Positions 34,069-46,983 of a DNA stretch of 64,000 nt are shown one piece after another. The first letter of the stretch is position 1. The number at the start of each line of letters is the position of its first letter. Both the position numbers and the translations under genes were made by a program. The stretch is from Enoplolaimus lenunculus (Eukaryota > Nematoda > Enoplea > Enoplida > Thoracostomopsidae). Location of the stretch: positions 81,859 to 145,858 of the forward strand of contig JASANG010002559.1 of assembly GCA_030248215.1 (NCBI GenBank), given 5' to 3'. The notes under the pieces were generated by a model that worked only from the letters and a program-made list of their open reading frames with translations, searched no databases and was not told the DNA's origin.

Positions 34069-37000
34069 CATAATGCTGTAAAAAATAGTTACTCGCTTTG
34101 CATGTTGTTATAAGTCTAAAGGTTAAAATGCCGCTTACTCGCGGCCTATTCTGGCTGCTTACAAATTCACAGGGCCCGTGACTGGGTAGGATCGTCCAAA
34201 GCTCAATACGCACAGGGGATTGCATATTTGTTCAAATTCATCACCAGATTTTGACGCACACAACACTGGCACGCATGTGTATTCGTTAATTTATACCTTC
34301 GCCAAGCCCCCAAAAAATTAACTGAAACGAGGAAATGCAGCTAAGCACCTTAGGACTAAGCGCCATCGTAGGCCACGAATTGACGGAATACACACCCGAT
34401 CCAGTACTGGTGAATCCCATATACCATAACAGTAATCCAATTAACAAACTGTTGAACCAACAACTAATGCAATATTTGAAACGCTCAAGAGAAAACACCC
34501 CCGCAACTTTTAAAACTCTGTACATTTGGACAAAAATTGTCAGCTCCCATGTGAAACTGTTTTGCATAACAGGCCCGGCCGTTCCGGTTTAAAGCAACAT
34601 TCATTTACCATAACATTCAAAACTTACAAACGCCCCATAAAAGCACAAAGGACAAAATAAGCTTTTAGGGTACCCATGGCTCGCCAAGAAAGAATCCGCA
34701 AGGCCCGTGCCGTATAACCGTATAACTTATTTTGGTGTCCAGACCAGTGCCCACATACATGCAGCCACCATCCAGAGCAACAAAATGTGAAGGACTGCCT
34801 CTTCAGCTTGGAACTTTCCGAATCAAAGCTCTGTCTACCTGCATGAACTTGTATAGGATACTCTCTCCGGAACTAATCCCGTCTCTACTTAAATGAGCTT
34901 GTTCGGGATACTCTTGCTCCGTAACTAATCCCAAAATTTTTATACAACCGAATGCTGACACTACCTCAAAAATGTGATCCCAGCTATCGACATTTATGTT
35001 TTGCCAAGGATTGGAGGCATTGGCTGCAGTGAAATCTGTGCGCAGGTGTCTTTAATGTAGCCTTTGTGCTTAATTCCAATGACATTTTAAGGTCTTTAGT
35101 TCAAATAAATCAGCTGTCTGGCTTAAAACCAATACCGAAAAAATTGGGATTTCAATATGTTTAGCCACATATTAACATATTAATACATTTTTCAATTCGC
35201 TAAATTTATCGCATTTTTTCCTGATTAACATAATTTACTCAACAATAAATCAAAAAACTTTTTTTAAGAGTGATAATTTTTTTCGAAATACGCAACTTTT
35301 GCAATAAACAATATTTTTACGCGAAATAGTTTCAACAGAACTGCAGATTGCCGTTCGGTAGCTACTGTGGCATTGGACAGTGGTCAGCTAAAAATTTTGG
35401 TCAAAATCAGTTAAGGCAATGTATTGGTTTCTGGTTTAGACAAATTTAATTAATAAACAAGCTGCGCAGACATAACATGTGACTAAACTTAAACAACGTC
35501 TTCCATACACAATGTTACCAATAGTGTATTTTCAGTCATTTTTCATTACAGATATACTGTTTGGTCCAAACTCGGCCACAATTACGGCAACACCATTAAG
35601 CCGTCTCAAAGTAATATGTACATTTGGTATATTTTTGGTGATTTGTCTTTGACAGAATCAACGTTATTTTCTTCGAAAATGACGTTGGTTCCTGTATTGA
35701 AATGGGGCAAAACCCATGTTATGACTGGTTTCAGAAATGATTTTTTATACCGAATCGGGTTTATGAAGTTGACACAGTTACAGGTTTGCTGCTATCAATG
35801 ACAGCCAGAAATGTATGTTATTCCCACAAACATATTTATCAAATTTAATGCTTTATGTCGCTTGTATTTGTTACCCAGTTTTGGATCGGAAAAATTTATG
35901 AGGGGTGCGATATAGTGAAAAAGTCGAAAGCGAACCGAACGAAAAGCTAAACGGAATTACTAAATCTTATTACAAAATTTAGGTTCCGGTCTGTGTTGGC
36001 AAAGCGTATTAAGCCTGGGTGGCCACCCCCTCCCTGGAATCTGCCAGTGTTCGTATTAGTGGCGTACCGAACAATTTAGATTGGCAAAAGCTTTTACTGG
36101 CAAGAACTACGGGAATATTGGTTCTTAACATAAAATTGGTAAATTATTAACCTCAGCATGAAAGTAGTTTTGCCTAAAAGAACCGAATACGGATTAAGTA
36201 TGGTACAGACCCCCTCTTACGCCCTTTGGGTGCCCCACCAGTTCACAGGCACAAACGGTAAAATCATACCGTTCATGTGCTTAGAAGTTTTATAGTTTTG
36301 GCTGCTATTAAGCGTAGATCTGAGCAAACATTACACAATCTATTTGTTATTTATTCCTAATTACATGGTAATTAATTAGCTAAAACGGACAAATATTTCA
36401 GTAGGGGTGTATTATAGATTAAGACTCACAGTTAGGAACCACGTACTCAATTGTGTATAGACCATATCGACTGTAAGTGATAGGTTTCAGTCAGAACTAA
36501 ATCAAGCTCTCTGCTAGGATTTTAGTTTAATATTGGGATAAATTTATAGGAGCTGGGAAAATATTTGCAACTTTTTTTGGTTAGAAAATTTACTAAAATA
36601 GGACGGAGATATGAGCAAATTTTTACGAGTCATCCACGTAAATAATGCTCGAAGTACTGTAGAAAAGTATCCAGGTCTGGGTAGGAACCTATGTCATTTT
36701 GAGAAACTCAATAACAAAGGCGTTATATAATTAGAGCGAATATCTTTGCAGAACCAATAGACAACACGACAGACATTGTGCTTACAGCATCTCTAATGTC
36801 GTTGCGGCCAAAATACAAAGTGTATAATGACCTGACACTCTAATAGGCCATTGTACGAAGAGGCTATTGTTTTACATTTGTTTTCAGCAGACACCGTGCA
36901 TAAAGGAATTTCAAATTATTTCAAGACATTCATAAACCGCTAATAGTTTCAGAAGCTTCAGCGAGAGTCTACCGTTTATCAGTAGGTTCTTGCCCGGACA

Positions 37001-38004
37001 CTCTGTGTTGACCCTATTTCCTTTGATCATCTGGGTGCCGCAACTTGAAAGGCCTAAATATCAATTTATGTTTATTACGCTATCCGATTTTAACGGTCAC
37101 TACTTATATGCCTATTTTATTACTTTCGAAATTGTATTGTGAATTTACAATCCGTTTAATTATATTAGCAAAAACCAAAAAAAAACTACAGTTTTGCCAA
37201 TTTTCAATTTCAATAAACCGTTGCGAACACGGAACCCAATCCAGTACTGATAGGCGTATATGTTTTCTCTGGCAATTTCCCAATGCAAATGGTTCATCTG
37301 AAGACTGCGGTTTTTGGTATAATTTTTAAATGTAAAAAAATGCTGAAATTATTAACGTCCAATAAAAGCGTTAAAATTGCAAATTTTCAAAATACAAAAA
37401 ATGTTTTGCGCCAGCGAAAAATCCTGAATCCGTCGCAGTTTCCGTCTTTCGACGTCGTTTATGAAACGATGTCCGATGTGTATGAGCAAATTAATATACG
37501 ATGAGCAGTGTTTAACAATTACAACACGACCACAATGCATGAAGAGTTCATGGAAGAGAACACGCGTCGAACACTCTGAATAGGTCTATATTTCTTCCGA
37601 GGAAATTTGCTAAAAACACATTTTGGCGTAAAAAATGTCTATTTCTTAAATTACTTTTAAGATATCCACCTATTTTGAAATTTAGAACGAATGGTACATT
37701 TCAGATAACAAACCAGCCAATTTTATGCTCTACAGGGTAAATATTAATTTTTATTGCGGCGAGTTTGTTTTGTTTAATTTTGGGTCATTTCTGTCTTAGT
37801 CCTCCTATCTTGATATGCCACAAAAATATGGCTTTTAAAAATAAGTGTTTGTTAAATTAAACACAAACATTACGTTGCTATTTTGGGCGTATTCTCAAAT
37901 GTGTACAGCACCTATTGCCAGTTCAAGCGAATGATATGACATTGTTTAAAGTTTCACAATTTAGCACATTTATTGCATTCGATTTATACGTTTCGTACTT
38001 TTAT
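34069..38004. other. B-C spacer, left part; little recognised
   Basis: 34160-34780 is richer in GC and has overlapping open frames on both strands without a known domain. 34845-34935 is a tandem pair of a roughly 50-bp unit (GAACTTGTATAGGATACTC, ACTAATCCC). 37480-37545 and 37881-37925 are fragments of the TTAA and CTCAAATGTGTATAG families. I see nothing in the rest. Confidence 0.4.
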
Positions 38005-38276
38005 CGCACACACAACATTGTACGCAACGCATGCTGCGCTTTGGCTTACACCCCCCTTCTTTAGAGGGGGTATAACTTGTGCGATCCATGGCACTTTATG
38101 TATCCAGCATCAAAAATCCGCCGCTTATAATTTAATTTAGGGGTATTACATGTGCTAGCGACCGCTCCCATAAAAATAAAGAGGGTTCGGCGAAAAAGCA
38201 ACGCGCGATGGTATATTTTGTACCATGCGGAATCCCAAGAGTTGCATACTCCTGTATCATACACTCTTGAGCATAC
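38005..38276. mobile_element. AACGCAACGC-type inverted-repeat element
   Basis: GTACGCAACGCATGC at the left, AAAAAGCAACGCGCG and CATACACTCTTGAG at the right; shared core TTTAGAGGGGGTATAACTTG, GCACTTTATGTATCC with 17008-17296. Confidence 0.75.
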
Positions 38277-39225
38277 AATGCTAATTTAAATTGCACATGT
38301 CGTTGAAGCAACGTTTTCTGGTCAGTGATTTCATCCACTGTAGTAATCCGAATAAGAGTGGGTTGACTGATATTTATTTTGCTGGTCCAGGGCGTCCTGG
38401 CTGTTATTTAATTTTTAATCGAACTCTAGTTTATATGGACCACACAGCTTTAACTTGTGCTAGAGCCATTTTCTGTGGTTTATTCGGTTGATATACGAAC
38501 ATACTTTTAAGCCTTGGGTATGCTGAATTCGTAACATACTTTGAATAAATGAATCAAATATTGTATTGAGTTGAAGGCTTAATTTGATCCACAAAGCATT
38601 AGCGTAATCCAGTTCGGGTAATTGACGTTTTATGGACTAATTAGTAATTTTAGACTCTATCCACTTACGGACTCTAATTAGGGAAATAGACACATGTTTA
38701 TTCGACAGAGATCGCAACCCGGACTGATTTTACCTGTCTGCTAGTTCGGATGACTACAGAAAATCAAAAACGCATTTGTATTATTTTGTATAGGCTGCGT
38801 TAATTAAAATGGATATTTCGCAAAGGTCAGAGGCCGCGGTCAGGATTTTTCGCTTCGGAGCGAATAACTCGGGTCGTTAGCTTTTACGTGCGAGTGTATC
38901 GAACAATAAAATCAACTCTGCAACTTTATTCTACAGCATGTAAACGTTATTTTTCGAGTCATTTCCCTGAAATTTCGACGGGATATATCCCTCATAGTAG
39001 ACGTCCATGCGGTAGGATTAAGCATACGCACTGCTAATTCGGCTGTACGTTATGCTTTTATAAGCTTATTTTTGGTTTTTGACCAGGTTTAATTTAGGTA
39101 CATTTTTGATTGAAATTGGAAGTTTTCTGGATTATGGTTCAGGTTTAGGAATTTTCAAATCTGTAATTAGTTTTCAACCACTGCTTTTATACTTCAAAAT
39201 TAGATTACATTTGAAAATATGTCAC
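38277..39225. other. No feature seen
   Basis: No recognised repeat or gene. Confidence 0.35.
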
Positions 39226-39461
39226 ACTATATATAAATTCCGTTGAGTTGGTTAATTAACTGAGAGAGAGAATTAGTTATTTCTGGTTATTGCTGAATGG
39301 TAACTCACGCTAAAAGCTGAAAATTCTGAGTTAGTTGATTAACTCAGAATGAGTTCAACAGATTCAGAATTCTGAATTCTAAAAGACCTAATTCAAAACT
39401 TAAACCTCTGAGTAGATTCAACTCATTCGAGTTAAAATCAACTCACTGAAATTTACTGTGT
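39226..39461. mobile_element. CACTGTAAATT element, diverged copy
   Basis: Right end ACTGAAATTTACTGTG, interior ACTCAGAATGAGTTC words; left end decayed. Confidence 0.7.
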
Positions 39462-39620
39462 ATTTGCTAAATTGCAGTCAACATTTCTTTCAATTGAAGT
39501 ATAAACGTTATCATGTAGCAATAGGCATCAGGCGTTACTGTATCAGCGAGAAATGTATTAAGTCTGCAAAACCTGCTGGGTTACTTCAAAGCGTTTAAAA
39601 CGCTGGGTTAATATGCAACT

Positions 39621-39839
39621 TCCACAATATCATGCGTAAACCAATTGGCCTTTGAGGTGGTCGTGTGCCGAACATTAAAGCTTTTATGGCGTTAGTATTG
39701 CGGTCACTGACGCTTTTTGGCTGCAGTATCAGGGACACTGAAGCCAAAAAGGTTTCTGTGTCCTTGGTGCTGAAACTTTTTAGCAGTACTCATGATCTGC
39801 TCGCTCAAAAGTCACTTGGTGCACGCATGATATTGTGGA
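39621..39839. mobile_element. TCCACAATATCATGCGT element, the likely source of the 47-bp satellite
   Basis: Perfect 17-bp ends TCCACAATATCATGCGT / ACGCATGATATTGTGGA, extending imperfectly to about 35 bp (ACCAATTGGCCTTTGAG; reverse of right end CACCAAGTGACTTTTGAG). Interior GCGTTAGTATTGCGGTC, GACGCTTTTTGGC. 219 bp, no gene. Confidence 0.88.
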
Positions 39840-40106
39840 TGATGCATTAATGGTTTGTTTAGAAAATTTCGTGATGTTCAACTTTTGATGCCTAAACCAC
39901 AAAAAGATCAAAGTAAAAATTTATACATAGAATAGAGAGACAGTTCGTTGTACTGTTTGCAAAACTGTGTTTTTAATTATTTTTTCATATTTTATATTAA
40001 TCTTTCATGATTTTAAGTATGGCAGTATCATATTTCATCGTCCAGCGTTTTTTGCTAAAATCTTTCATTAACGGTATTTATTATCTCCAATGCCATAGCT
40101 AAACTG

Positions 40107-40357
40107 GGCCAATGTAAAGAACAGGAGCGGAACAGTATTATAAGCATATTCCTAAGCCTAAGCCTAAGCCTAAGCATAAGCCTAAGCCTAAGCCTAAGCG
40201 TAAGCCTAAGCCTAAGCCTAAGCGTAAGCCTAAACCTAAGCGTAAGAATGTGCATATTCTTAAGCCTAAGCCTAAGCCAAGCAAAAAATTAGTCTAAAGC
40301 TTAAGCTAACTCTATTCTAGTCCCACAGAAAAACGCTCCGCCCCTGGTCTTTGGGCC
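40107..40357. mobile_element. Telomere-repeat element
   Basis: GGCCAATGTAAAGAACAGG left; GCTCCGCCCCTGGTCTTT then GGGCC right. About 20 CCTAAG units with CGTAAG variants. Confidence 0.88.
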
Positions 40358-40909
40358 CATATTTGTCAGATAAATAGTTGCACTATGCATTATAATAATG
40401 AATATAATTACACCATAAAACATTGTTGTATTCTATACAAAAAATTGTCAAAGTTATATAATGAATTTCATCTATAGACATATTTCAGTAATAGAACGCT
40501 GCCCAAATTACGTCTTTGTTGTGGTCCAGCTTTGAAATATAGATATTCCTAAAATGACATATTTAGTCACTGTTGTCAACTTCTGACAGCATATTTATGG
40601 TTTAACTCAGGGAATATACTTCTGATACAGTTTAACCATTATTATGGGTCAATTTGTTCGTGTTTCACTTTCGTAAATAATTCAGAGCATAACTTTTGTA
40701 TGATTAATACCCAAAAAGTATTAAACTTAACCTATTTAAGTAATTAGAAATTAACTCAAATACAGTAGGAAATGCAAGTTTCTTTAAAGTTAACAGAGTG
40801 TGTCTTAGATATTGGCAAAAGATATGACGAATGATTTGTAAGAATTCATTTATGGTACAGTATAACTGTGTATATTTTGCGAATGAACAAATTCAGGCCC
40901 GTTGACAAC

Positions 40910-41280
40910 TGAGGCCCGTAGCTAGGGGAGGGGGCCAAGGGTGGGCTCAGACCCCCCCTGAAAATTTTTTGCAGATCTTGATTTTATATTTATTAACTCG
41001 TGAAGCAATTCAGATTCACATTTACTTGACATTGGTCCAAAAAAATAACTAATAAGGCAATTTTAGTTCAAATTTTTTTAAAATAACTTAAGAAATCCAT
41101 ATAACTTCGCGGGGCAGTAGGCAAGGAAGGGGCTGGGGGTGCTGAGCCCCCCCTCCTGAAATATTTTGGCCCCCTAGAAAGTTTTCAACCTTGCTTTAAC
41201 CCAGTGAAAACCCTTGAATGCCCCTCCTGAACAATTTTTAGTCCTCCCCAGCAAGGTGAGCTGGCTACGGGCCTGAGCCA
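40910..41280. mobile_element. GTAGCCAGCTC repeats, one fragment and one minus-strand copy
   Basis: 40910-40970 has GGCCCGTAGCTAGGGG and CCCCCTGAAAATTTTTTGC. 41101-41276 is the family reversed: CCCCTAGAAAGTTTTCAACC, AAACCCTTGAATGCC, GAGCTGGCTACGGGCC. Confidence 0.65.
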
Positions 41281-41719
41281 GCTCGGGGGACTAAACATTT
41301 TACACGAAGAGACATGCAAGGGTTTTCGATGACTGCAAAGCAAAATGCACGATATTTTATCACATGTAACAATTGTTTAGGTATTGCAAACTCTAATGCA
41401 TATCTAACAATTCAATATGATACAGCAGTGCTTTCTGTGGCTTCGTGTAACATTATCGCAAATCTCAAAAAAACCGGTAACGTATGACCGACATACATTA
41501 AAATTAGCGAACAAAATAAAACTGTTTTACACCAGGTTTGCTTACTAAAAGATAAGATTAATTCATTGCGTTCATTATTAGTTGTCCCACAAATATCAGT
41601 TTTTGACTAGGACAAGTAACATCCATTTTAAACAATTTAAGATATTGATAATAGTTTATCAAAATTTAGAAAAATTAACAAAAAGGGTTACCAGTTGCTG
41701 AGCTTCGCTTGGAACCAAA

Positions 41720-42096
41720 ATGCCACTGAACAGCGATCAATCGAATCGAGAGTTGTTCCAAACTTTATCGCCGCAACAAAGTTTAACGCAAACGTCGTTT
41801 GTTTTGAAGCCTGAAAAAGAAAATTCGCTAAATTCTAAAAATGGCAGCATTTCAGCAATTGATTGTAACAAAAACAGTGCCACAGTGAACCAGAATAGTA
41901 TTACCCTTGAAATATCAGAACCTAAAGTGGTTCGCCAGAGTACGTTTTGGACAAAATCACAACAATCGATGAAACAAGGACTTGAAAACAGTGGATTACA
42001 CGGAATTTCGAGCGTTTTTGGAGCATCCTCAGTATGGAGCAAATGGTTGTGGGTCATTCTACTTTTAATTTTTCTTGCATGTGCCATTCTACATAC
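41720..42096 (+). CDS. DEG/ENaC gene C, exon 1 (N-terminus, HG motif, TM1)
   Basis: An ATG at 41720 opens 125 codons plus two bases. The cytoplasmic tail of about 75 residues is rich in Ser, Gln and Asn and longer than in B or D. FWTKSQQSMKQGLENSGLHG holds the His-Gly motif (94-95). TM1 is about residues 107-125 (WSKWLWVILLLIFLACAIL). The donor CATAC|GTAAGT is in phase 2. A TTAA-flanked element starts only 15 bases after the exon end. Confidence 0.9.
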
Positions 42097-42110
42097 GTAA
42101 GTATGTTTTT

Positions 42111-42436
42111 TTAACCTTTTCCCACATGAATATTTTCTCTTTCATATAACATCTCAACACTAAATATCATGCGATGTTAAGATTTTACCAATTAATTGTT
42201 ACACAGTCAACGTGCGTGCACATTTGCAACCCCAGATATATTCTGCGGAAAAATTTTACACCTGCCTGAAAAGTGTTCACTAGTTTACATACAACAGAGC
42301 TTGACCGCTGCGCAAAATACGTATATGGGGCGTTTCAGCTTTAATTATATAGATATACTGCGAACTGTGTAACATTTCACATACACCGTTTGTGCTTAGT
42401 TGCTCATAGTATTCGTGCTGATTGGTGAAACTAAAT
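42111..42436 (-). mobile_element. TTAA-flanked piggyBac-like element in gene C intron 1
   Basis: Begins TTAACCTTTTCCCACATG, the reverse of the right end of 54674-54933, with ATTTTCTCTTTCATATAAC next. Right limit approximate (GTTGCTCATAGTATTCG). Confidence 0.6.
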
Positions 42437-42629
42437 AAATGTGCAACTAAAATTCTTGGCTTAAACACTTTTGTTTACATGACTTGGTTATAAGCCAAGA
42501 ATTTGTCAAATTACAATAAATGTAAATTTTCGTACCTCATATTATTCTGTCTAAACTTTCTTGAAAACGGTAGCACTAAAAGTATTACAATGCAGTGTCA
42601 GTCTAGGTTGCAACTGAGGGACATCAGTC

Positions 42630-42697
42630 CTTGCGGGGATCGAACTATCAACCTACGGATCCTTAAGCGAACACTCTACCACTGCGCTACGTAGCCC
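42630..42697 (-). repeat. tRNA-like sequence in gene C intron 1
   Basis: On the minus strand: GGGCTACGTAGCGCAGTGG, TAGAG (A box) and TAGTTCGATCCCCGC (B box). The acceptor's 3' partner GTAGCCC is absent, so it is a pseudogene or SINE head, not a working tRNA. Confidence 0.45.
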
Positions 42698-42885
42698 GCC
42701 TCTCCAACTGCATGCTTCGTCGACTATATGTGTCGACCGTATGCTGTCAGCAAGCATGCAACACAATGTGTATTGCATTTATTGCATTTGCACTAGGACA
42801 AGTATGTCTCACATACTTACATGCAGTAGCAATTATGCAACACAGCGTTACATTTGTTCATAAATTTCGTTAATTTTATTTTTAG

Positions 42886-43085
42886 AACAGTCACAGTAAT
42901 GCATGCATCAGACAAACCAACACATTATATTTTCCATAATCAACGAACTGTCTATCTTCCAGCACCTGATTTTACAATTTGCAGCGGAGCTGGTATTTTT
43001 ATGAACATTTCACTACTCGAATACAATTTTGTTCCTCAAACTGAACAAACGAAAAATATCGCATCAACAACGGCGATGCTGTTGG
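42886..43085 (+). CDS. DEG/ENaC gene C, exon 2 (post-TM1 extracellular)
   Basis: Acceptor TTATTTTTAG, phase 2, giving TVTVMHASDKPTHYIF. The motif APDFTICSGAGIF is as in gene B. The spacer after LLEYNFVPQ is shorter than in B. The exon ends CTGTTGG|GTAAAT in phase 1. Confidence 0.88.
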
Positions 43086-43139
43086 GTAAATCTGCAATTA
43101 ATATTCTTTGAAATAGAATGTTTTTGTTAATTTGATGAA

Positions 43140-43545
43140 CAAAACTTGTTCTTGGCCTCGACCAAAACGTAGGCAATCGATACGTCGACAGTCGCCACCA
43201 AGATCGCAGCGGCGGCAGATAAAGCCAGTGACCGTTCCAGGACACGCAGATTTGTACGGATAACTGATCCGAAAAACGAACTTAAACTGTTGCCAGATTC
43301 GGCGATATAATGTGGACCGGCTATAACGGCTGCGGAATAACGTCGGAGTCCTTACATATGACGCACGCGGTTATGGAAATAATAATGGAACATTCACGTA
43401 ATACTGTACATGCTATTGCAGAAATTTTAACCATGTATAAGATACCCTACACTGTGCTGAAGGGATTTCCGATTAAGATGGCGAAAAGACCAGTACATTG
43501 GGCGTACAACTATGTTACCACAACCATGGCATACAAACAGTAAGA
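43140..43545 (+). pseudogene. Unrecognised coding-like segment inside gene C intron 2
   Basis: This part of the intron is richer in GC than its surroundings and contains an open frame, 43310-43543, whose product (…HAIAEILTMYKIPYTVLKG, FPIKMAKRPVHWAYNYVTT) looks protein-like in composition. A second short protein-like stretch is visible just upstream. I recognise no family. It might be a captured gene fragment or chance. Confidence 0.25.
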
Positions 43546-44482
43546 AAATTTTTCTGTCAATGCGTTCGGGTATTTTAGTTTGTACTCAGTTCCTGCTAAA
43601 CGACCGGTATGTTGTCCATAGTCTAATAAAAGAGACTCGCTTAACAAAATGTTTTTCGACCCTTTCCGGCTGGGAGTTGTTTTTCAGAAACCACTTTAAA
43701 CATAGCAAGCCTTGAGTAGAACCTAAGCGTTGTCCAACAACTGCTTCAATAGTGTTGTAATGTCACCTATGCTATTGCAACACACTTTAAATTGTCCCTA
43801 CTTCCTCCGAAACAGGTACTATCAAAATACACAAGCTATGGGTATATCTCTGTTAACGGAATGGTCTACTTGCAATATCATTTTGTAATGCCCTTGAAAC
43901 CAGGCGGGTGGACAAATTTTCGAATTTTTGTGTACCGTATTACGTGAATGCTCCATTATCGATAGCACGGAAAACACATTACATTTTATTTATAACGCAA
44001 ATACACCTTAAAAGGGTCATCACATAATAAACACAAACATATTTATATAATACTTAATAACCAGCCAGAATAACAAACCATAGCTAAGCCACTGCTAAAC
44101 TGGGCCTACCTCAGAACCGCGATTATAATTGCATGTCAAACACCTTCTAAAAGTACGCACAATATTAATAGTAGCTAAAGAGCCAGGATTATGCATATTC
44201 GAGTTGTAGCCAGACGTTTCGCCTGTTGGCGATTAAGCTTGTAATTAATACGGTTTCAAACAGTTTCATAGCTTAAAAGCTACTTGTAGCGCCGACCTGA
44301 TTTATACGTTGCAAGCGTTTCAACATATTTTAGCGATAATGTAGCAAAATTTCGTAAAAAGTAGACTAACGTTGCGGGGCAAGTTTTGTTGAACATAATA
44401 TTTATAATCCAAGTACTTGATGGAGCCTCCTAAAACTTAGTGCTGGAGGAAGGCGTGGCTAAAACTTATTATGTTGTTTCAG
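43546..44482. other. Gene C intron 2, remainder
   Basis: Nothing recognised. Confidence 0.4.
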
Positions 44483-45642
44483 GAAACGAACACAATGCAT
44501 GGCATAAAACCAGTATTATACCAATTGATATTGAAGAAGTATATGGTATATTAACGGTGTTACCAGATCTTGGTATGTTGCGTTATAATATGCTCAGAAA
44601 TAGCAAATTTAACCATTCCCAGTTGAATATCACTCGTGGATTGAGTCGGATCGATGAAAAGTTCAACGGCGATCGGATGCATGCAATGCAGTACATCACA
44701 GACCATTACATGTTGCATTGCAGTCAAGTGTTCAAAGAGTGTTTGTACGACAATTTGCGGGAAAATGTTGACTGTTGCAGTATATTTCAACCAATGTATT
44801 CATTGCTTTATGGTCAATGTTTTGCAAGTAACATGAGTTTGTTGCAAAAAGTGGGAAATAATATGACACTAACTTCATTGAACGATATTTGGATCACGCT
44901 TAGAACAATTGCAGAACCGTCTGTAATTCCACGTACACGGAATGATATCTTGAATAATTTATTCATGTATCTTGGTTATGAGCAGTACAACGACCGTTTC
45001 GCCACATTTATTCCAGCAACACACACTGAATTGCATATAAGCGTCGTTCATGTGCAAGACTTATCCCCGCCGTCAAAATGCATCAAGCGAAATTCTGCAC
45101 AACTTCAACTTTTCAAATCTTATTCGCCAGAAGTTTGTTTGGTTGAAAACTCAATTCTCAGTGATTTGAAAAACTACAGTTGCTTCTGGCCGCTGTTCAA
45201 ATTAATGAATCCGGACGCTTATCAGATGCCATCTTCGACTCCGTGTTCCCTGCAAAATCTGTCTGCGTTTAAATTAACCTGTCAAGAAAAGTTTGGCATC
45301 TGCACTTTGGATCATGGAAAACAGGCAAATGATATCAGGTCAAAGTGTTTACCGGAATGTGATCGATGGGAATACGAAATGAGCTATCGCTTAACAGTGG
45401 ATGTGCCAAACTTTGTAGAAGAACCTAATCATATAAGTTTTTACTTGACTTACTCACGTACAGCATATACTTCAATGGTAGAAGTGGAAACTTTAAAATG
45501 GACAGATTACCTTAGCATGGTTGGCGGCTTATGGGGCTTATGGCTTGGATCGAGTTTAGTAACGATAATCCATATTATAGTAACGTGGATTTACTATTTA
45601 TGTGAAAATGCTAAAAGGAGCGTGCAAAAACGATTACACTAA
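44483..45642 (+). CDS. DEG/ENaC gene C, large extracellular domain, TM2 and C-terminus
   Basis: Completes a 578-residue subunit (377+200+1160 bases, in frame). It begins after ATGTTGTTTCAG in phase 1 with GNEHNAWHKTSIIPIDIEEVYG. The domain landmarks are as in gene B: LLYGQCF, SYSPEVCLVE, CLPECDRWEYEMSYR, and pore YLSMVGGLWGLWLGSS with GSS at 548-550 and His556 in place of the usual Glu. The tail is longer and basic (YLCENAKRSVQKRLH). DNA from about 44518 to 45404 is nearly identical to gene B (offset 11562). The next stretch (NFVEEPNHISFYLTYSRTAY) is clearly different, and identity then rises again over the pore. I read this as a gene conversion patch, not as overall youth of the duplication. 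Confidence 0.93.
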
Positions 45643-46202
45643 TTTTGGTTAAAATTCACGCAGTCAAAACACAATGTACTATTACTCAAGATTGATCACT
45701 AATCCAGCAGACTGGTATTGAGTTAATACTCAATGCTTCTTAATTCTAGTCGATGTCGGCGGAACTGGCCTCCAAACCCCCAGATACGACGCCGACATTT
45801 GAAGCCCCCATCTTGCCAAACAAATTATTTGTTGCGGACCACGAAGTTATTCAGTTGTGAAACATTATAATGGGATGCCCCTGAACTGGTTTGGGAAGAC
45901 TATCTTAACCCTGGTACTGATTGTAGTGCGTTTGTACGTAATGAAACGAAACTGGACGATATATGTGTACCGAAATTGATAATGTATATTAATTTCACAA
46001 AATCAAATATATTGACATTGGACATATTTAACCTTAAGTCAAAAACTTTTAACGGTGGAAGTAAACTAAATGTAATTTTAGCTGTTTTCATAAAAATTGA
46101 CGGTATCCGGTTTTTATTAGTTTATGTCCAACATCGCCGAAACTTTAAATTGCAAAAAATGCCCGAATTGCATTTGTTTATTACGCTGTAGTAAGAAGGT
46201 TT
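45643..46202. other. Downstream of gene C, no feature seen
   Basis: No recognised repeat or gene. Confidence 0.35.
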
Positions 46203-46408
46203 GGCCAATGTAAAGAACAGGGGCGGAACAGTTCTATAATCATATTCCTAAGCCTAAGCCTAAGCCTAAGCGTAAGAATGAGCATATTCCAAAGCGTAAG
46301 CCTTAGCCTAAGCCTATTAAGCAAGCAAGAAAAATTAGCCTAAAGCTTAAGCTTACTCTATTCTAGTCCCACACAAAAATTGTTCCACCCCTGATCTTTA
46401 CATGGGCC
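46203..46408. mobile_element. Telomere-repeat element
   Basis: GGCCAATGTAAAGAACAGG / CCTGATCTTTACATGGGCC ends; spacer GAATGAGCATATTCC inside. Confidence 0.9.
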
Positions 46409-46798
46409 GAAGGTTTGAACATGGCAAACAGATAAAGTCAACGGTTGGTTGCGTTACCTTAGCAGAAATTTATTAATACCCTAAAAGTGCAGTAGAATTC
46501 TCGTATTCAACCTCCCTGTTTTTCCAGCATTACTTTTAAAATCGTTTGCGTTCCTTTCAAGTTTTAGTCTCCTCCGAGATGAAAGGCCGGCTTTTCTGCC
46601 ATAAATGACTTTGGAATCCTGTTGCGATGGTTCGTTTGTAAAATCACTTTATACTGGAACCACTATCGTATTGACCCTGGTTTTCTAGCTCACTTTTTGA
46701 CGATCAAAGCATTACGGTTATTCTTAAAGGTATATTTGGCAAATCTAAATGCTGTTTTGGTCACACTTTGATGGGATCAGACTGTTAATACAAACTTT

Positions 46799-46983
46799 GG
46801 CCCATGTTACTTTAAGGGGCGTTCAGGTTTCTTGTGGGTCCATAAAACAGTAAGTTTAGATTCTACATTACATTTTTTGCTTAGGTTTAGGTTTAGGCTT
46901 AGGCTTAGGAACTCATTTTGCAACGCTTAGGCTTAGCAATAAGTTTAATCTACTGTTACGCCTCTTAAAGTAGCATTGGCCCA
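46799..46983. mobile_element. Telomere-repeat element, minus orientation, diverged
   Basis: GGCCCATGTTACTTTAAGG / CCTCTTAAAGTAGCATTGG ends differ from the main type, with TTTAGGCTTAGGCTTAGG inside; compare 14926-15106. Confidence 0.7.

Noticed and set aside
42630-42697. Functional tRNA gene
   Set aside because: A and B boxes are present but the 3' acceptor strand does not pair.
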